A DNA stretch of 37,994 bases from a virus, in IMG/VR virus record IMGVR_UViG_3300021961_000255, positions 1 through 37,994 of that record; one strand, 5' to 3'. This document shows positions 24,336 through 31,664 of this stretch, piece after piece. The notes under the pieces are model-generated. The model saw only the letters and a list, made by a program, of their open reading frames with translations. It ran no database searches and was not told the DNA's origin. Position numbers and translations under genes: made by a program. The stretch's first letter is position 1; the number at the start of each line of letters is the position of its first letter.

Positions 24336-25210
24336 GCTTCACCTCCAAGTAGCAGCCTCAAGGCGTAGGCTCCTTGGGCTGGCACGACGGCGTTTCCGTA
24401 GGCGCGAAGCTCGTCCACCCTGGTGGATACCCCATCAGCCACGCCACGAACGCCGGGTTGAGTCGCCGGGGCGAGGTCTGGCCGTAGGGCGAGGATAGCG
24501 GCCCATTCTGCAGCATCCGTGGGGCCTGGCGGCCAAACTGGTCGGCTTGCTTTATTAAACTGTTTTGATGCGTCGGCCACAGGTGCTCCGCCGCATCCGT
24601 CAACGTCGTGCCAGAATGTCGGCCGCTCTCGGTCGAGTAACATTTCGCCCTTGTGCTGGCCGCATCCCCACATGTCGCCGTCGGCCACGCCAAGGATGAA
24701 CAGCCGTTCTCGTTTGTGCGGTGCGCCGACTTCCGACGCCGTAACAAGTACTGCCTCAACTCGGTAAGCCAGTCGCTGTAGCTCGGATCGGACGAGTTCA
24801 TAGGCCGTTCGGCCTCCGGCGCATCTAACAGTAAGGAGGCCTGGGACGTTTTCGAGAAAGACAAGACGCGGTCGCGCCCCGTTGATAGCCCTGCGGACGT
24901 GCGGCCAGAGGTGGCGCGGGTCGGTGTCGCCCCCGCGCTTGCCGGCGGCTGAAAACGGTTGGCACGGGAAGCCCGCAGTGAGGATATCCACGCAGCCACG
25001 CCACGCTCGAGCGTCGAAGGCTCGCAGGTCAGACCAGATAGGTGCCGCATCCAATGCACCCGCTGCCATCTGGTGCGCCAAGACTGCAGCCGGGAAGGCT
25101 TCGACCTCCACAGCACAGACAAGGCGAGACGTTGGAAAGACTCGTTTGACGGCGAGATCAAGTCCTCCGATACCGGCGCAGACAGACAAGACGGTGGGGC
25201 AACTATCCAC
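24332..25210 (-). CDS. DNA (cytosine-5) methyltransferase
   Basis: I start at GTG 25210, six bases after GGAGGA; the longer frame from 25375 would overlap the upstream gene by 170 bases. The 292-residue product has the C5-methyltransferase motifs in order: SVCAGIGGLDLA (I, AdoMet), TAGFPCQPFS (IV, catalytic C83), FLENVPG (VI, E120), HKRERLFIL (VIII) and AYGNAVVPAQGAYAL (X, near 271-283). The target-recognition region (about 175-265) is short. No cognate endonuclease is adjacent, so it is an orphan enzyme, probably marking phage DNA against host restriction. A 284-residue frame on the same strand is a shadow. Confidence 0.9.
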   Translation of the reverse strand: MDSCPTVLSVCAGIGGLDLAVKRVFPTSRLVCAVEVEAFPAAVLAHQMAAGALDAAPIWSDLRAFDARAWRGCVDILTAGFPCQPFSAAGKRGGDTDPRHLWPHVRRAINGARPRLVFLENVPGLLTVRCAGGRTAYELVRSELQRLAYRVEAVLVTASEVGAPHKRERLFILGVADGDMWGCGQHKGEMLLDRERPTFWHDVDGCGGAPVADASKQFNKASRPVWPPGPTDAAEWAAILALRPDLAPATQPGVRGVADGVSTRVDELRAYGNAVVPAQGAYALRLLLGGEA

Positions 25211-25691
25211 ATGAATCCTCCAGCAATTTACGCTCCTGCTCGATTGCCTTCGTACCGAATGGGTCCAGTTCCGCGCCACTGTCCAGAGCCGCTTGGAGCC
25301 GCTTCCCTGCCGCCATAGTCCGCAGACCCTTCGTCGTCGCCACGCTCGAGCCGTGCGCTTGTCGCCATTGCTCACGCCACCACGTCAATGGGTCATCGCC
25401 GACTGGCCCCGTCACCGTCTGCAACGCCGCCTCAATGAATACTTGCACCTTCACCGCATCAGACTGGTCGCGCCATTGCTGGCCCAGAAACCGAGGGACA
25501 CATAGACCACGGGCACATGCCGTCGATGGGTAACACTTGCCATGCGCCAATGGCGATGGAATCAGCGCGGAAGGGCGCGCCACCTGAAGTTGGGCTTGAG
25601 CCGGCACAATTCCACCTGGTAACAGACCCTCGAGCTCTTGCCTAAACTTATCAAGAGCCGATATGACGGACCGAATTCTACGCTCATCCAT
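25203..25691 (-). CDS. Hypothetical phage protein
   Basis: I choose ATG 25691 (MDERRIRSVISALDKFRQEL) because GGGGAAGG lies close upstream; a GTG at 25775 would add 28 residues without a good site. The 162-residue protein has an N-terminal helix, then KCYPSTACARGLCVPRFLGQ with three cysteines, and a Trp-rich helix (DDPLTWWREQWRQAHGSSVA). A zinc site is possible but not clear. It overlaps the methyltransferase start by eight bases. I do not recognise the family. The 102 bases between it and the gene before carry no convincing promoter. Confidence 0.6.
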   Translation of the reverse strand: MDERRIRSVISALDKFRQELEGLLPGGIVPAQAQLQVARPSALIPSPLAHGKCYPSTACARGLCVPRFLGQQWRDQSDAVKVQVFIEAALQTVTGPVGDDPLTWWREQWRQAHGSSVATTKGLRTMAAGKRLQAALDSGAELDPFGTKAIEQERKLLEDSCG

Positions 25692-25793
25692 ACATGCCTT
25701 CCCCAAAGGCTTTGTTAATCTCTGTCTTGGTCGTTCCAGCACTGACGAAATATCCAGCGCCAATCCACCGGCCACGGCCTGTCGTGCAAAGAA

Positions 25794-26027
25794 TCACTCA
25801 CCACGCTTTTTTCTTCTCGCCGCCCTGCGCACATTCGACTTTCTAACACTCATCCTAGGGCCGTTGCTACCGAACACCACGACCGGAGAATGATCCGAAT
25901 CTGGGAACCGCTCCCTGGCCTCTTTGTAAAATTGCTCCGGCTCAAGGTCTAACCACCACGACGTCGTCGGGGTGCCAGACTTCTCACGCTTTGGCGCGAT
26001 AATGGTCTTAAAATTGATCGCCCTCAT
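25794..26027 (-). CDS. Small basic hypothetical protein
   Basis: The 77-residue product starts at ATG 26027, forming TAATG with the stop of the membrane peptide gene ahead of it. It begins MRAINFKTIIAPKREKSGTP and ends in a very basic tail (SVRKSNVRRAARRKKRGE) that could bind nucleic acid. A middle helix (LDLEPEQFYKEARERFPDSD) has Glu/Asp clusters. The family is not recognised. It belongs to a tightly packed string of very small genes between 25794 and 26690. Confidence 0.55.
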   Translation of the reverse strand: MRAINFKTIIAPKREKSGTPTTSWWLDLEPEQFYKEARERFPDSDHSPVVVFGSNGPRMSVRKSNVRRAARRKKRGE

Positions 26028-26197
26028 TATCTCGCACCAAAATCACTAAGCAGCCAACGCCAGGCGTCGACCACCACCCAAAGGACTACGCCAACGATTG
26101 CTGCGACAAGCACGACGCGACCAACGGAACGTCGCACATATCGCCACCACAGTTTGCGTTCTAGTCTGCGCACGTACTGTTCATGCCTCGTCGCCAT
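26027..26197 (-). CDS. 56-residue single-span membrane protein
   Basis: This gene starts at ATG 26197, with GAGGTG (26209-26204) just upstream, and ends with a TAA that overlaps the next start by one base. The N-terminal 25 residues are basic and aromatic (YVRRLERKLWWRYVRRSVGR). One hydrophobic span of about 20 residues (VVLVAAIVGVVLWVVV) follows, then a short tail. The positive charges predict the N-terminus in the cytoplasm. The function is unknown; superinfection exclusion or membrane signalling are options. Confidence 0.65.
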   Translation of the reverse strand: MATRHEQYVRRLERKLWWRYVRRSVGRVVLVAAIVGVVLWVVVDAWRWLLSDFGAR

Positions 26198-26201
26198 GCC
26201 A

Positions 26202-26396
26202 TCACCTCAATTTAGACAACAGAACTTCCAAGGCCCTCACAAACCTATTTCTGTCCTGCTCTGTGATAACTAGAGCTCCACGACTTTTCCTTGGACGCCC
26301 GCCCATGGCCCCGTTTTTCTTAGACGCTTCTGCCTTTGCCTGCGTCGTAGATTGACCACCAAGCCTGCCGAGCTCGACCGCGTGCTTATTTTTCAA
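26202..26396 (-). CDS. Small basic protein with KGG-like Gly-rich repeats
   Basis: The start is a TTG at 26396 (MKNKHAVELGRLGGQSTTQA), just after a G-rich site and overlapping the preceding membrane peptide by 11 bases. The 64-residue protein contains LGRLGGQ and later KKNGAMGGRPRKSRG, a pattern of basic and Gly-Gly segments common in small phage and plasmid proteins of unknown role. The C-terminal helix is amphipathic (DRNRFVRALEVLLSKLR). DNA or RNA binding is plausible. The stop lies five bases before the next start. Confidence 0.6.
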   Translation of the reverse strand: MKNKHAVELGRLGGQSTTQAKAEASKKNGAMGGRPRKSRGALVITEQDRNRFVRALEVLLSKLR

Positions 26397-26487
26397 TCGC
26401 CCCCCACATCAAGTCAAAAAAACACGTTACAACCACCGCCGCCGGAACGGCTACACATAGCGCCACAACTGCAAGTTCAATGCTCAT
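26386..26487 (-). CDS. 33-residue membrane peptide
   Basis: The frame starts at ATG 26487, sharing TAATG with the stop of the upstream gene, and ends at TAA 26386-26388. The peptide reads MSIELAVVALCVAVPAAVVV and then a short Phe/Trp-containing tail ending in AIEK. Residues 4-25 form a single hydrophobic span with two cysteines. The exact TAATG coupling and the lack of spare sequence support a real gene. Function unknown; phages use such peptides as exclusion factors or lysis modulators. Confidence 0.55.
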   Translation of the reverse strand: MSIELAVVALCVAVPAAVVVTCFFDLMWGAIEK

Positions 26488-26690
26488 TAATCACCCAACT
26501 CCAGTCCATCTGACTGAATGTGTTCCACCACATCAAGGACAAATCTATGCTCAACAGCAAACGCGGAACCCCCCAGGCGCTGCCACGGCTCTAGATGCTC
26601 ATCGAGCTCATCTAACCACTTTAGTCCGGCCGGCGATGTCGCCACAAACAGCACCACCGAGCCCTCGTTAACTACTGAGAAATCAGCCAC
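26487..26690 (-). CDS. Small conserved phage-type hypothetical
   Basis: The 67-residue product starts at GTG 26690 with a G-rich ribosome site (GGGGAGGGAG) upstream. It begins MADFSVVNEGSVVLFVATSP and continues PAGLKWLDELDEHLEPWQRL and FAVEHRFVLDVVEHIQSDGL. I recall this pattern (beta strands, then W.....L, then VEHRY/FVxDxVExIxxDGL) in many short phage proteins without assigned function. A strong promoter lies 26-55 bases upstream, so this may head a separate transcript covering the micro-gene string. Confidence 0.65.
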   Translation of the reverse strand: MADFSVVNEGSVVLFVATSPAGLKWLDELDEHLEPWQRLGGSAFAVEHRFVLDVVEHIQSDGLELGD

Positions 26691-26715
26691 CCCAGCTCCC
26701 TCCCCGTCTGTAATG

Positions 26716-26745
26716 GTTATATATCAACCGGTCAGGTTTTGTCAA
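26716..26745 (-). promoter_or_regulatory. Internal sigma70-like promoter for the micro-gene string
   Basis: On the minus strand TTGACA (26745-26740), 18 bases, TATAAC (26721-26716): the -35 box is perfect and the -10 box matches 5 of 6. The -35 box lies inside the 3' end of the MazG-like gene. The start should fall near 26709, just ahead of the GTG at 26690. Confidence 0.7.
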
Positions 26746-27031
26746 CCCTCAATAGAAGTGCGCGGATGATGAGGGCCATGGACGCAATATCCAGCAAATT
26801 GTCTTCGATACTTTCACACTGCGGACGCGTCCCGTTCTTGGTAAGGCTGATCAGTCTCCAATACTTTTCGGACAATCGGACCAGCGCAACACGCCAAGGG
26901 TCCAGGCCGTTATCTGCGGCCGAACACGAATAATTGTTTAACGGGTCCTTGGCGCCTTGTGCGTAGTCATGCGACTTCTTTTCGTGCATGAGCCGCATCT
27001 TGTCCAGTCCGTCCAAAAATAATGGTTCCAA
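26732..27031 (-). CDS. MazG-like / nucleotide-modification-associated (DUF1599-type) protein
   Basis: The 99-residue product starts MEPLFLDGLDKMRLMHEKKS. The pattern MHEKKSHDYAQGAKDPLNNY, then GLDPWRVALVRLSEKYWRLI, and IEDNLLDIASMALII matches small all-alpha MazG-superfamily proteins of phages, whose acidic residues (E17, D22, E76, D77, D81 here) would hold magnesium. MazG relatives hydrolyse nucleoside triphosphates; some phage versions act in base modification pathways. No modification synthase is nearby, so substrate and role are open. It lies between the SPFH gene and an internal promoter. Confidence 0.65.
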   Translation of the reverse strand: MEPLFLDGLDKMRLMHEKKSHDYAQGAKDPLNNYSCSAADNGLDPWRVALVRLSEKYWRLISLTKNGTRPQCESIEDNLLDIASMALIIRALLLRVDKT

Positions 27032-27034
27032 AAT

Positions 27035-27619
27035 TTACGGCCTTTCGGTGGGCTCAGAATTGACCAACCTATACACTCGGCATGGCGACAAGTCAGTCAG
27101 GGTGACCTTCTCAACAGTTACGCCATATCTTTTTAACTGCTTGTACGATTCGGACCGCATTTCCCTGTCCAGCTTGCCAGACCTCGCTGTCTCGAGCAGG
27201 CTCTCAGAATCGTGCTGAATACACGCGTCGTGTATTGCAGACAAAGCAATGTCGCGGATTGTGTCGTCCGGGTCAAATACAGTCGTGATCAGCGTTAGTG
27301 GATCATGAATATGGAACACAATCATGCCGGCTACAGCAAAAGTCTTATTGTCCTTGGTCACGATGGTCTGGGCCTGCAGATTGTTCGCCTGGCGAGCAAC
27401 TGGGTAGACCGTGAGTACAGTGACCGCCGGCCACCAAAACACAATGCCGCACTCTTTGGCGGATATTGTGGGCTTAACGTCACCACGATTGATTAATCGT
27501 CGCCATTCCCACGCTGTCACCTTTACCGCAGCTTGCGTGGGCTCGAGCACAATCCACCTGGGGAAGAACTTTCCCAGCCACTCCGCTATAGCGCCAATCC
27601 ATCCAAGCGCCTGGTCCAC
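27035..27619 (-). CDS. SPFH/band 7 (stomatin-prohibitin-like) domain protein
   Basis: The 194-residue product begins with an amphipathic, partly hydrophobic helix (MDQALGWIGAIAEWLGKFFP) followed by a band 7-like body. This body has WWPAVTVLTVYPVARQANNL, then TIVTKDNKTFAVAGMIVFHI, and the strand-helix segment DPLTLITTVFDPDDTIRDIA. LKRYGVTVEKVTLTDLSPC ends the domain. SPFH proteins assemble into membrane-associated rings and microdomains; phage copies are uncommon. It is next to a metallophosphoesterase and a MazG-like gene, with spacings of a few bases. A role at the cell membrane is likely; what it scaffolds is not known. Confidence 0.75.
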   Translation of the reverse strand: MDQALGWIGAIAEWLGKFFPRWIVLEPTQAAVKVTAWEWRRLINRGDVKPTISAKECGIVFWWPAVTVLTVYPVARQANNLQAQTIVTKDNKTFAVAGMIVFHIHDPLTLITTVFDPDDTIRDIALSAIHDACIQHDSESLLETARSGKLDREMRSESYKQLKRYGVTVEKVTLTDLSPCRVYRLVNSEPTERP

Positions 27620-28504
27620 TTACTTTGCCTCAAGGAATTCAAAGTCCACAATTGACTTTCCTTTTTCGTTTTTCAAATACTTGAACTGCAGCCACACCGC
27701 TCCAGTCGGCTTTGGTGGGGCACCACGCTCTACGTGCCACCCGCCGTACCCATCGGCCCATTCTTCTTTATAACCCGGCGTGCTTATGTGGTACTGATTG
27801 GAATGTACAACGCGGTCATTTTCCGGGCTTAAACGTACGCGTGCGATGGGCAGCATCCACGCATCGTGCGTGTGCCCAGTCCACACAATATCCGCATCAG
27901 CTAGGTAGACAGCGTGCCTGTTGGACTGAATGACGCCACGCGTAACCGCGCCGCCGCCGCCATGCCCGTGCAAATAATGCAACTTAAAAGATTGGTGCCT
28001 GGTGCTTTGAGTTACGATGTCGAAGACCACAAAACCGGAATATCCACCCTTAACAATGGGCGTACCACCACGACAGCGCAACCTTTCGACCAAACGCTCT
28101 GTTAGCGACGTCTCATGTCTTTTTAGTATAGATGTCTCGTGGTTGCCGTCTGCCCTGATAGTCAACAGGTCGCGGTATGGCGACAAATACTGGTCGGCGG
28201 TGCTCACCAGCGAGTCCAGATAGTCCGCCTTCTGATGTTCCGGTCTCAGGTCGTTTTTGTTTGACCGCTTATCCCATTTTCCCTGCATGGCACAAAAAAA
28301 ATCGCCTGCGTCGATGATGGGTGCGTCGTGCTGTTTTGCCTCTTGGAGGTGGCGCTCGAATTTGTCCCTGTCACACTTGGGATTATCCCAATGCACGTCC
28401 GATTGGAGCAGCACGCGCTGCTCGCAACCCACTTTGTCGAACCGTATGCGTATGATGTGTATGTTTCGTGATTTCTCGTCCAGAATCCACTGTCTTTTAG
28501 ACAT
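27620..28504 (-). CDS. Calcineurin-like metallophosphoesterase
   Basis: I use ATG 28504 (MSKRQWILDEKSRNIHIIRI), which is preceded by GGAGA and overlaps the gene before by eight bases; a frame from 28576 is unneeded. The 294-residue product has all five motifs: SDVHWD (D36, H38), DAGDFF (D65, D68), DGNHE (N121, H122), LHGHGG (H179, H181) and GHTHD (H211, H213). It should be a two-metal phosphoesterase, acting on nucleic acids, cyclic nucleotides or protein phosphates. It is not fused to an ATPase, unlike SbcD/Mre11 partners, and no SbcC-like gene is present. It abuts the SPFH gene. Confidence 0.85.
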   Translation of the reverse strand: MSKRQWILDEKSRNIHIIRIRFDKVGCEQRVLLQSDVHWDNPKCDRDKFERHLQEAKQHDAPIIDAGDFFCAMQGKWDKRSNKNDLRPEHQKADYLDSLVSTADQYLSPYRDLLTIRADGNHETSILKRHETSLTERLVERLRCRGGTPIVKGGYSGFVVFDIVTQSTRHQSFKLHYLHGHGGGGAVTRGVIQSNRHAVYLADADIVWTGHTHDAWMLPIARVRLSPENDRVVHSNQYHISTPGYKEEWADGYGGWHVERGAPPKPTGAVWLQFKYLKNEKGKSIVDFEFLEAK

Positions 28505-28697
28505 TACTGATTCTCCATCTGCGGCGTAACCGCTCAATCGCACGCCTGATCCATCCACGCTCATTTTTCTCTGCAACTTGACCGACGGAAATAATCCATG
28601 CGGCCCGAAACAAGATTTCCCTGTGGTCGATGCCGTCGGGTTGGTCGGCCAAATACCTAAGGTAGTTAGCTATTTCAATACGAGACCACGACGTCAC
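28497..28697 (-). CDS. Small helical hypothetical protein
   Basis: The 66-residue product starts MTSWSRIEIANYLRYLADQP at ATG 28697, overlapping the end of the 679-residue protein gene by four bases. It has an N-terminal helix and a Trp/Arg-rich basic end (GWIRRAIERLRRRWRISNV). No membrane span is visible. It is followed, with an eight-base overlap, by the metallophosphoesterase. The family is not recognised. The basic tail could contact nucleic acid or membrane. Confidence 0.55.
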   Translation of the reverse strand: MTSWSRIEIANYLRYLADQPDGIDHREILFRAAWIISVGQVAEKNERGWIRRAIERLRRRWRISNV

Positions 28698-30733
28698 CTG
28701 AACAGCCCAAGTATGAACCTCAAGATTTTTTCGAGTAGGCCAGCTTTGGCATGGTCATTATTGGACGGAGGAAGAGGAAGTGCCGGGACCTCAACATCCG
28801 GCGACTGAGCCGAAGAAAATACGGCCGCGAAACGTCTTGCCGCCTGTCTCTGGACGTCATCCAACGCGTTGACATCAGCCGCGATTCCGGCGTCCAGGTG
28901 GAGTGTCGTCCCACCTAGCGACTTCGCCGCACGAGCCTGGCGCTCTGCCCATGCGGGGTCATTGACACGACGGCCAGCCTGAGCCTCGTGGTAGATGCCA
29001 ATAGGCTCGTCATCCACGACCGGTTTGCCGAACCGCGACTGAGCCTCGGCCATGATGGCCGCGTTGTCTTCTGGCGTCTTGCTGCGGTCAGAATGAAACG
29101 CAATCCACGACCCGCCGGCCAGCGCCGCGCTCACAGGCTCTCCGCCGTGATTCGCGCCCCACGCCAAAGGCACAGATGCAGGAACCAGCGCATCGAGCTC
29201 GAGCAGGACGGACGGATCGCTGGCGAACTGACTCTCCACTCCGTGGGTGTTCTCGTTGAAGAGCCTGGCACAAACTACGACGTCCGGATACTGCGCCAGA
29301 ATCTCGCCGGTCAGCCGCGTATGCTCACGACAATCGGCCAACGTGAGGCCACGCTCTCGGGTGTCTGTGTTGATCGTCACGGTCGCCTTGAATCCACGCG
29401 CCCGAAGGTCATCGAGGCCACGGATGAGCGCCTCGCGTCCCTCCGACAAATTTGAACCCCGGCGGAAGACCGATGACACGACCAGTCGCAACGTGCGGAT
29501 GCCGGCCGAATCCAAAAAGTCCAGCCACCGGCCATCACGGTGCAAATGCCAATCAAACGACGATACAGACGCAACGAACGGCAGCGGCGGTCGCACAATC
29601 GGCGATACCGGCAGACTGTCTAGATGATCGAACGGTTCCACAGGCACGAAAACCTGGTTACCTTCAGCCACGAGATCGTGGTAACTGTCCGTCTGTAGGG
29701 TCGGGCGACCTGAAGACGCGCCGGCCAGCAAATCCCATCCGTGTAGTCCGTCGCGATTCAGGGCGATTGATTCCTTTGACAGCGGACGGTCATGCGATGC
29801 CCTCTTGCGGCCCCAGTCGCCCCCGTGCCTCGCCGCGATGGTCTGCGCCAGTCTATGTATCCACCCGCCCGGTACGGCCCGCAGCGCGGATTCAATCCAT
29901 TCTTCTGAACCGTCGCCCGACGGCACAGAATAGACGCTGGCAAACTCGCGGATTGTAGACTTAACACTCTCAGGTAGCTGCATAGGTTCCCTCGATGGAG
30001 GCTCGACGACCTGGGGCGGCGGGGTCGGGATGACCGGCGGAGGCTGAACAACCACCGGCTCAACGACCGGCAACTCCCGCAATTCCTTTAGCGTCCCGAA
30101 GTAGCACGCGGTAGGAACTCCGGTCTGGCCCCAAAACGCAAGACCGAACGAATCAGAATCCGTCACGCCAGTCGCTGTGGCGTGGATGAATCTGCACAGA
30201 CCAGCCGACTCCGGCACAAGCTCGCGGTAGACCCCGTTGTCCCACACAATGACACCACCATCATTGCCTTGGCCAACGACAAGCGAACCCGGCACCAATT
30301 CAGTCCATTCAAATAGAGTCCACTGTGACGTAGGACTATAAGTCTCGTCTCCGGTAACAACGCGCCCGTCTGTAGCAACGTATCGGTAACCCTGTGTTCC
30401 GTCGGCGGCGCCGTAATTCAGCACAATTTCGCCAGAAGGCTTATAAATCACGGGGTACACGCCAGGAATTGATTGGTCACTTAGAATTGACCAGCTTGAG
30501 CCGTCCCAGTGCAATGGGCGCATCTTGTTGCCCTCGTCGGCCTCCTGGCCGGTAAACACGGCGCCGTTTGTTGGGTCCAAACGAGGATAAAGACATCGCA
30601 GCGCGTCATTGGGAGGTGGAGGAACGACACCATAGACCGACGAGTCCATATGCCCATCGGCATACAGGACCACGTATTGACCATTCGGAAGTGCGTCGGC
30701 GTACCAGCCACCGTCGAAATCTATACGTCGCAT
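28694..30733 (-). CDS. Multi-domain protein with glycosidase-like TIM barrel (679 residues)
   Basis: This is the largest gene outside the virion block. Residues 1-222 are beta-rich, with repeated short Gly/Asp-containing strands (WYADALPNGQYVVLYADGHM). A Pro-rich linker follows (224-250). Residues 251-372 include RLAQTIAARHGGDWGRKRAS and NQVFVPVEPFDHL, a domain I recall from phage structural proteins. Residues about 385-640 fit a TIM barrel like clan GH-A glycosidases: LFNENTHG (E494 as acid/base) and VVDDEPIGI (E576 as nucleophile). The end (664-679) is amphipathic: GLLEKILRFILGLFR. No signal peptide is seen. It could be a virion-borne polysaccharide enzyme expressed from an unusual place, or an intracellular enzyme. 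Confidence 0.68.
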   Translation of the reverse strand: MRRIDFDGGWYADALPNGQYVVLYADGHMDSSVYGVVPPPPNDALRCLYPRLDPTNGAVFTGQEADEGNKMRPLHWDGSSWSILSDQSIPGVYPVIYKPSGEIVLNYGAADGTQGYRYVATDGRVVTGDETYSPTSQWTLFEWTELVPGSLVVGQGNDGGVIVWDNGVYRELVPESAGLCRFIHATATGVTDSDSFGLAFWGQTGVPTACYFGTLKELRELPVVEPVVVQPPPVIPTPPPQVVEPPSREPMQLPESVKSTIREFASVYSVPSGDGSEEWIESALRAVPGGWIHRLAQTIAARHGGDWGRKRASHDRPLSKESIALNRDGLHGWDLLAGASSGRPTLQTDSYHDLVAEGNQVFVPVEPFDHLDSLPVSPIVRPPLPFVASVSSFDWHLHRDGRWLDFLDSAGIRTLRLVVSSVFRRGSNLSEGREALIRGLDDLRARGFKATVTINTDTRERGLTLADCREHTRLTGEILAQYPDVVVCARLFNENTHGVESQFASDPSVLLELDALVPASVPLAWGANHGGEPVSAALAGGSWIAFHSDRSKTPEDNAAIMAEAQSRFGKPVVDDEPIGIYHEAQAGRRVNDPAWAERQARAAKSLGGTTLHLDAGIAADVNALDDVQRQAARRFAAVFSSAQSPDVEVPALPLPPSNNDHAKAGLLEKILRFILGLFR

Positions 30734-31084
30734 TTAGTCCTCGATTTCCTGTTGATCTTTCTTGCGAACAATAAATTCAACGGTTCCATCGGCGCCCATT
30801 GGACCGGTCGCAATTTTCAGAGTTTTAGAATCAAATGCGCGATGATGCTGCCGGCACAGCGTGATTAATCCGGCAACGTGGGTGCGGTCCATAGATGGAT
30901 TCCCGCCCATACCACGATGCCTCAAATGAGCGACTTCAGTGTCTGTGGTTGAACCGCAATACCGGCAACAATTGCCGTCCCGGTGACGCGCCTCGGACAT
31001 AATTTCAGATTCTCGACGCGAGCGAAGCCTAGACTTCTTTCGACGCTCAGCAGTCGCGGAGCCCTTGGGTGGTTTCGGAAACAT
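30734..31084 (-). CDS. HNH endonuclease
   Basis: The 116-residue product starts MFPKPPKGSATAERRKKSRL, with a very basic first 35 residues. The nuclease core shows CRYCG (C40, C43), EVAHLRHRGMGGNPSMD (H53 as the likely general base) and LITLCRQHHRAFD (C77, H80/H81), so a zinc-bracketed HNH site is complete. It sits next to recombination genes, away from the terminase, so a role as packaging helper is less obvious. Recombination, homing or host-DNA cutting are options. It lies one base from the 679-residue protein gene. Confidence 0.82.
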   Translation of the reverse strand: MFPKPPKGSATAERRKKSRLRSRRESEIMSEARHRDGNCCRYCGSTTDTEVAHLRHRGMGGNPSMDRTHVAGLITLCRQHHRAFDSKTLKIATGPMGADGTVEFIVRKKDQQEIED

Positions 31085-31092
31085 AACGCAAC

Positions 31093-31179
31093 CTATTGTG
31101 GCTTAAAAAACCTAACCTTTAGGAAAAGTAAATGTGCGGACGAAAAGCCACGGCTTGAGGTGTAGCCGTCCACGTTCAT
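31093..31179 (-). CDS. Possible 28-residue micro-protein
   Basis: ATG 31179 forms an ATGA overlap with the NinB-like stop, and the frame closes at TAG 31093-31095, nine bases before the HNH start. The peptide reads MNVDGYTSSRGFSSAHLLFL and ends in a basic-aromatic KVRFFKPQ. Only the coupling overlap and the snug fit support it. The stretch CCTAA-AGG-TTAGG followed by six T's within it could instead be a weak terminator. Confidence 0.3.
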   Translation of the reverse strand: MNVDGYTSSRGFSSAHLLFLKVRFFKPQ

Positions 31180-31664
31180 GCTTTTAACGTGTTCCCAGAC
31201 TCTCCGTCCGCAACCTTGGTACGCCAAAATTCTGGGTCCGGATCTGGCGTAGTGATTCCATACCACTCAGATAACCATAGCCTGCAATTCTCAACAAATG
31301 TTCTAAATTTTTTGGTGCTTTGCTTGGCTGTGGACGCCGGCCGCACCAGGTGCCGCACCCGTGCTCCGGTCATATGATGATAAAACTCAACTTGCTTAGT
31401 TTCGTCTGGCAAAAATTGGTCCTTCCAAAACGCGTGGACGGTTTCAGCATCCTGTCCCGTGGCCTCGATGGCCGCAGCGACCACGACACCCCAGTAATAC
31501 CGATTCGCCGCTATCGTGCGGTAGTCCTGATGTTCACTTACCTCGATTACAACCGCTTTTCCGGCCATCGAAAGTAAACGGGACCGAAATCTATCTTTCT
31601 GACCTGGGTCAAAAACGAAATGCCCAGTATCATCTACTCGCCCGACAATTGGCCGGGTCATCAT
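31176..31664 (-). CDS. NinB-like (lambda Orf-type) recombination protein, putative
   Basis: The 162-residue product starts MMTRPIVGRVDDTGHFVFDP. The middle (YRTIAANRYYWGVVVAAAIE, then TVHAFWKDQFLPDE) and end (ASTAKQSTKKFRTFVENCRL, ITTPDPDPEFWR) follow the NinB/Orf layout: R...QNxxYWxxV, WHxxFKxxFL, STxxLSxxEFxxY, and a Pro-Asp end. Lambda Orf helps load recombinase on SSB-coated single strands. An SSB-like gene is encoded nearby in the same block. It overlaps the exonuclease stop by four bases. Confidence 0.6.
   Translation of the reverse strand: MMTRPIVGRVDDTGHFVFDPGQKDRFRSRLLSMAGKAVVIEVSEHQDYRTIAANRYYWGVVVAAAIEATGQDAETVHAFWKDQFLPDETKQVEFYHHMTGARVRHLVRPASTAKQSTKKFRTFVENCRLWLSEWYGITTPDPDPEFWRTKVADGESGNTLKA

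Noticed and set aside
24358-25212. 284-codon open frame on the minus strand overlapping the methyltransferase
   Set aside because: It lies in another register of the same strand as a protein with all C5-methyltransferase motifs. Its sequence has no recognisable motif and many Ser/Arg/Leu of frame-shadow type.
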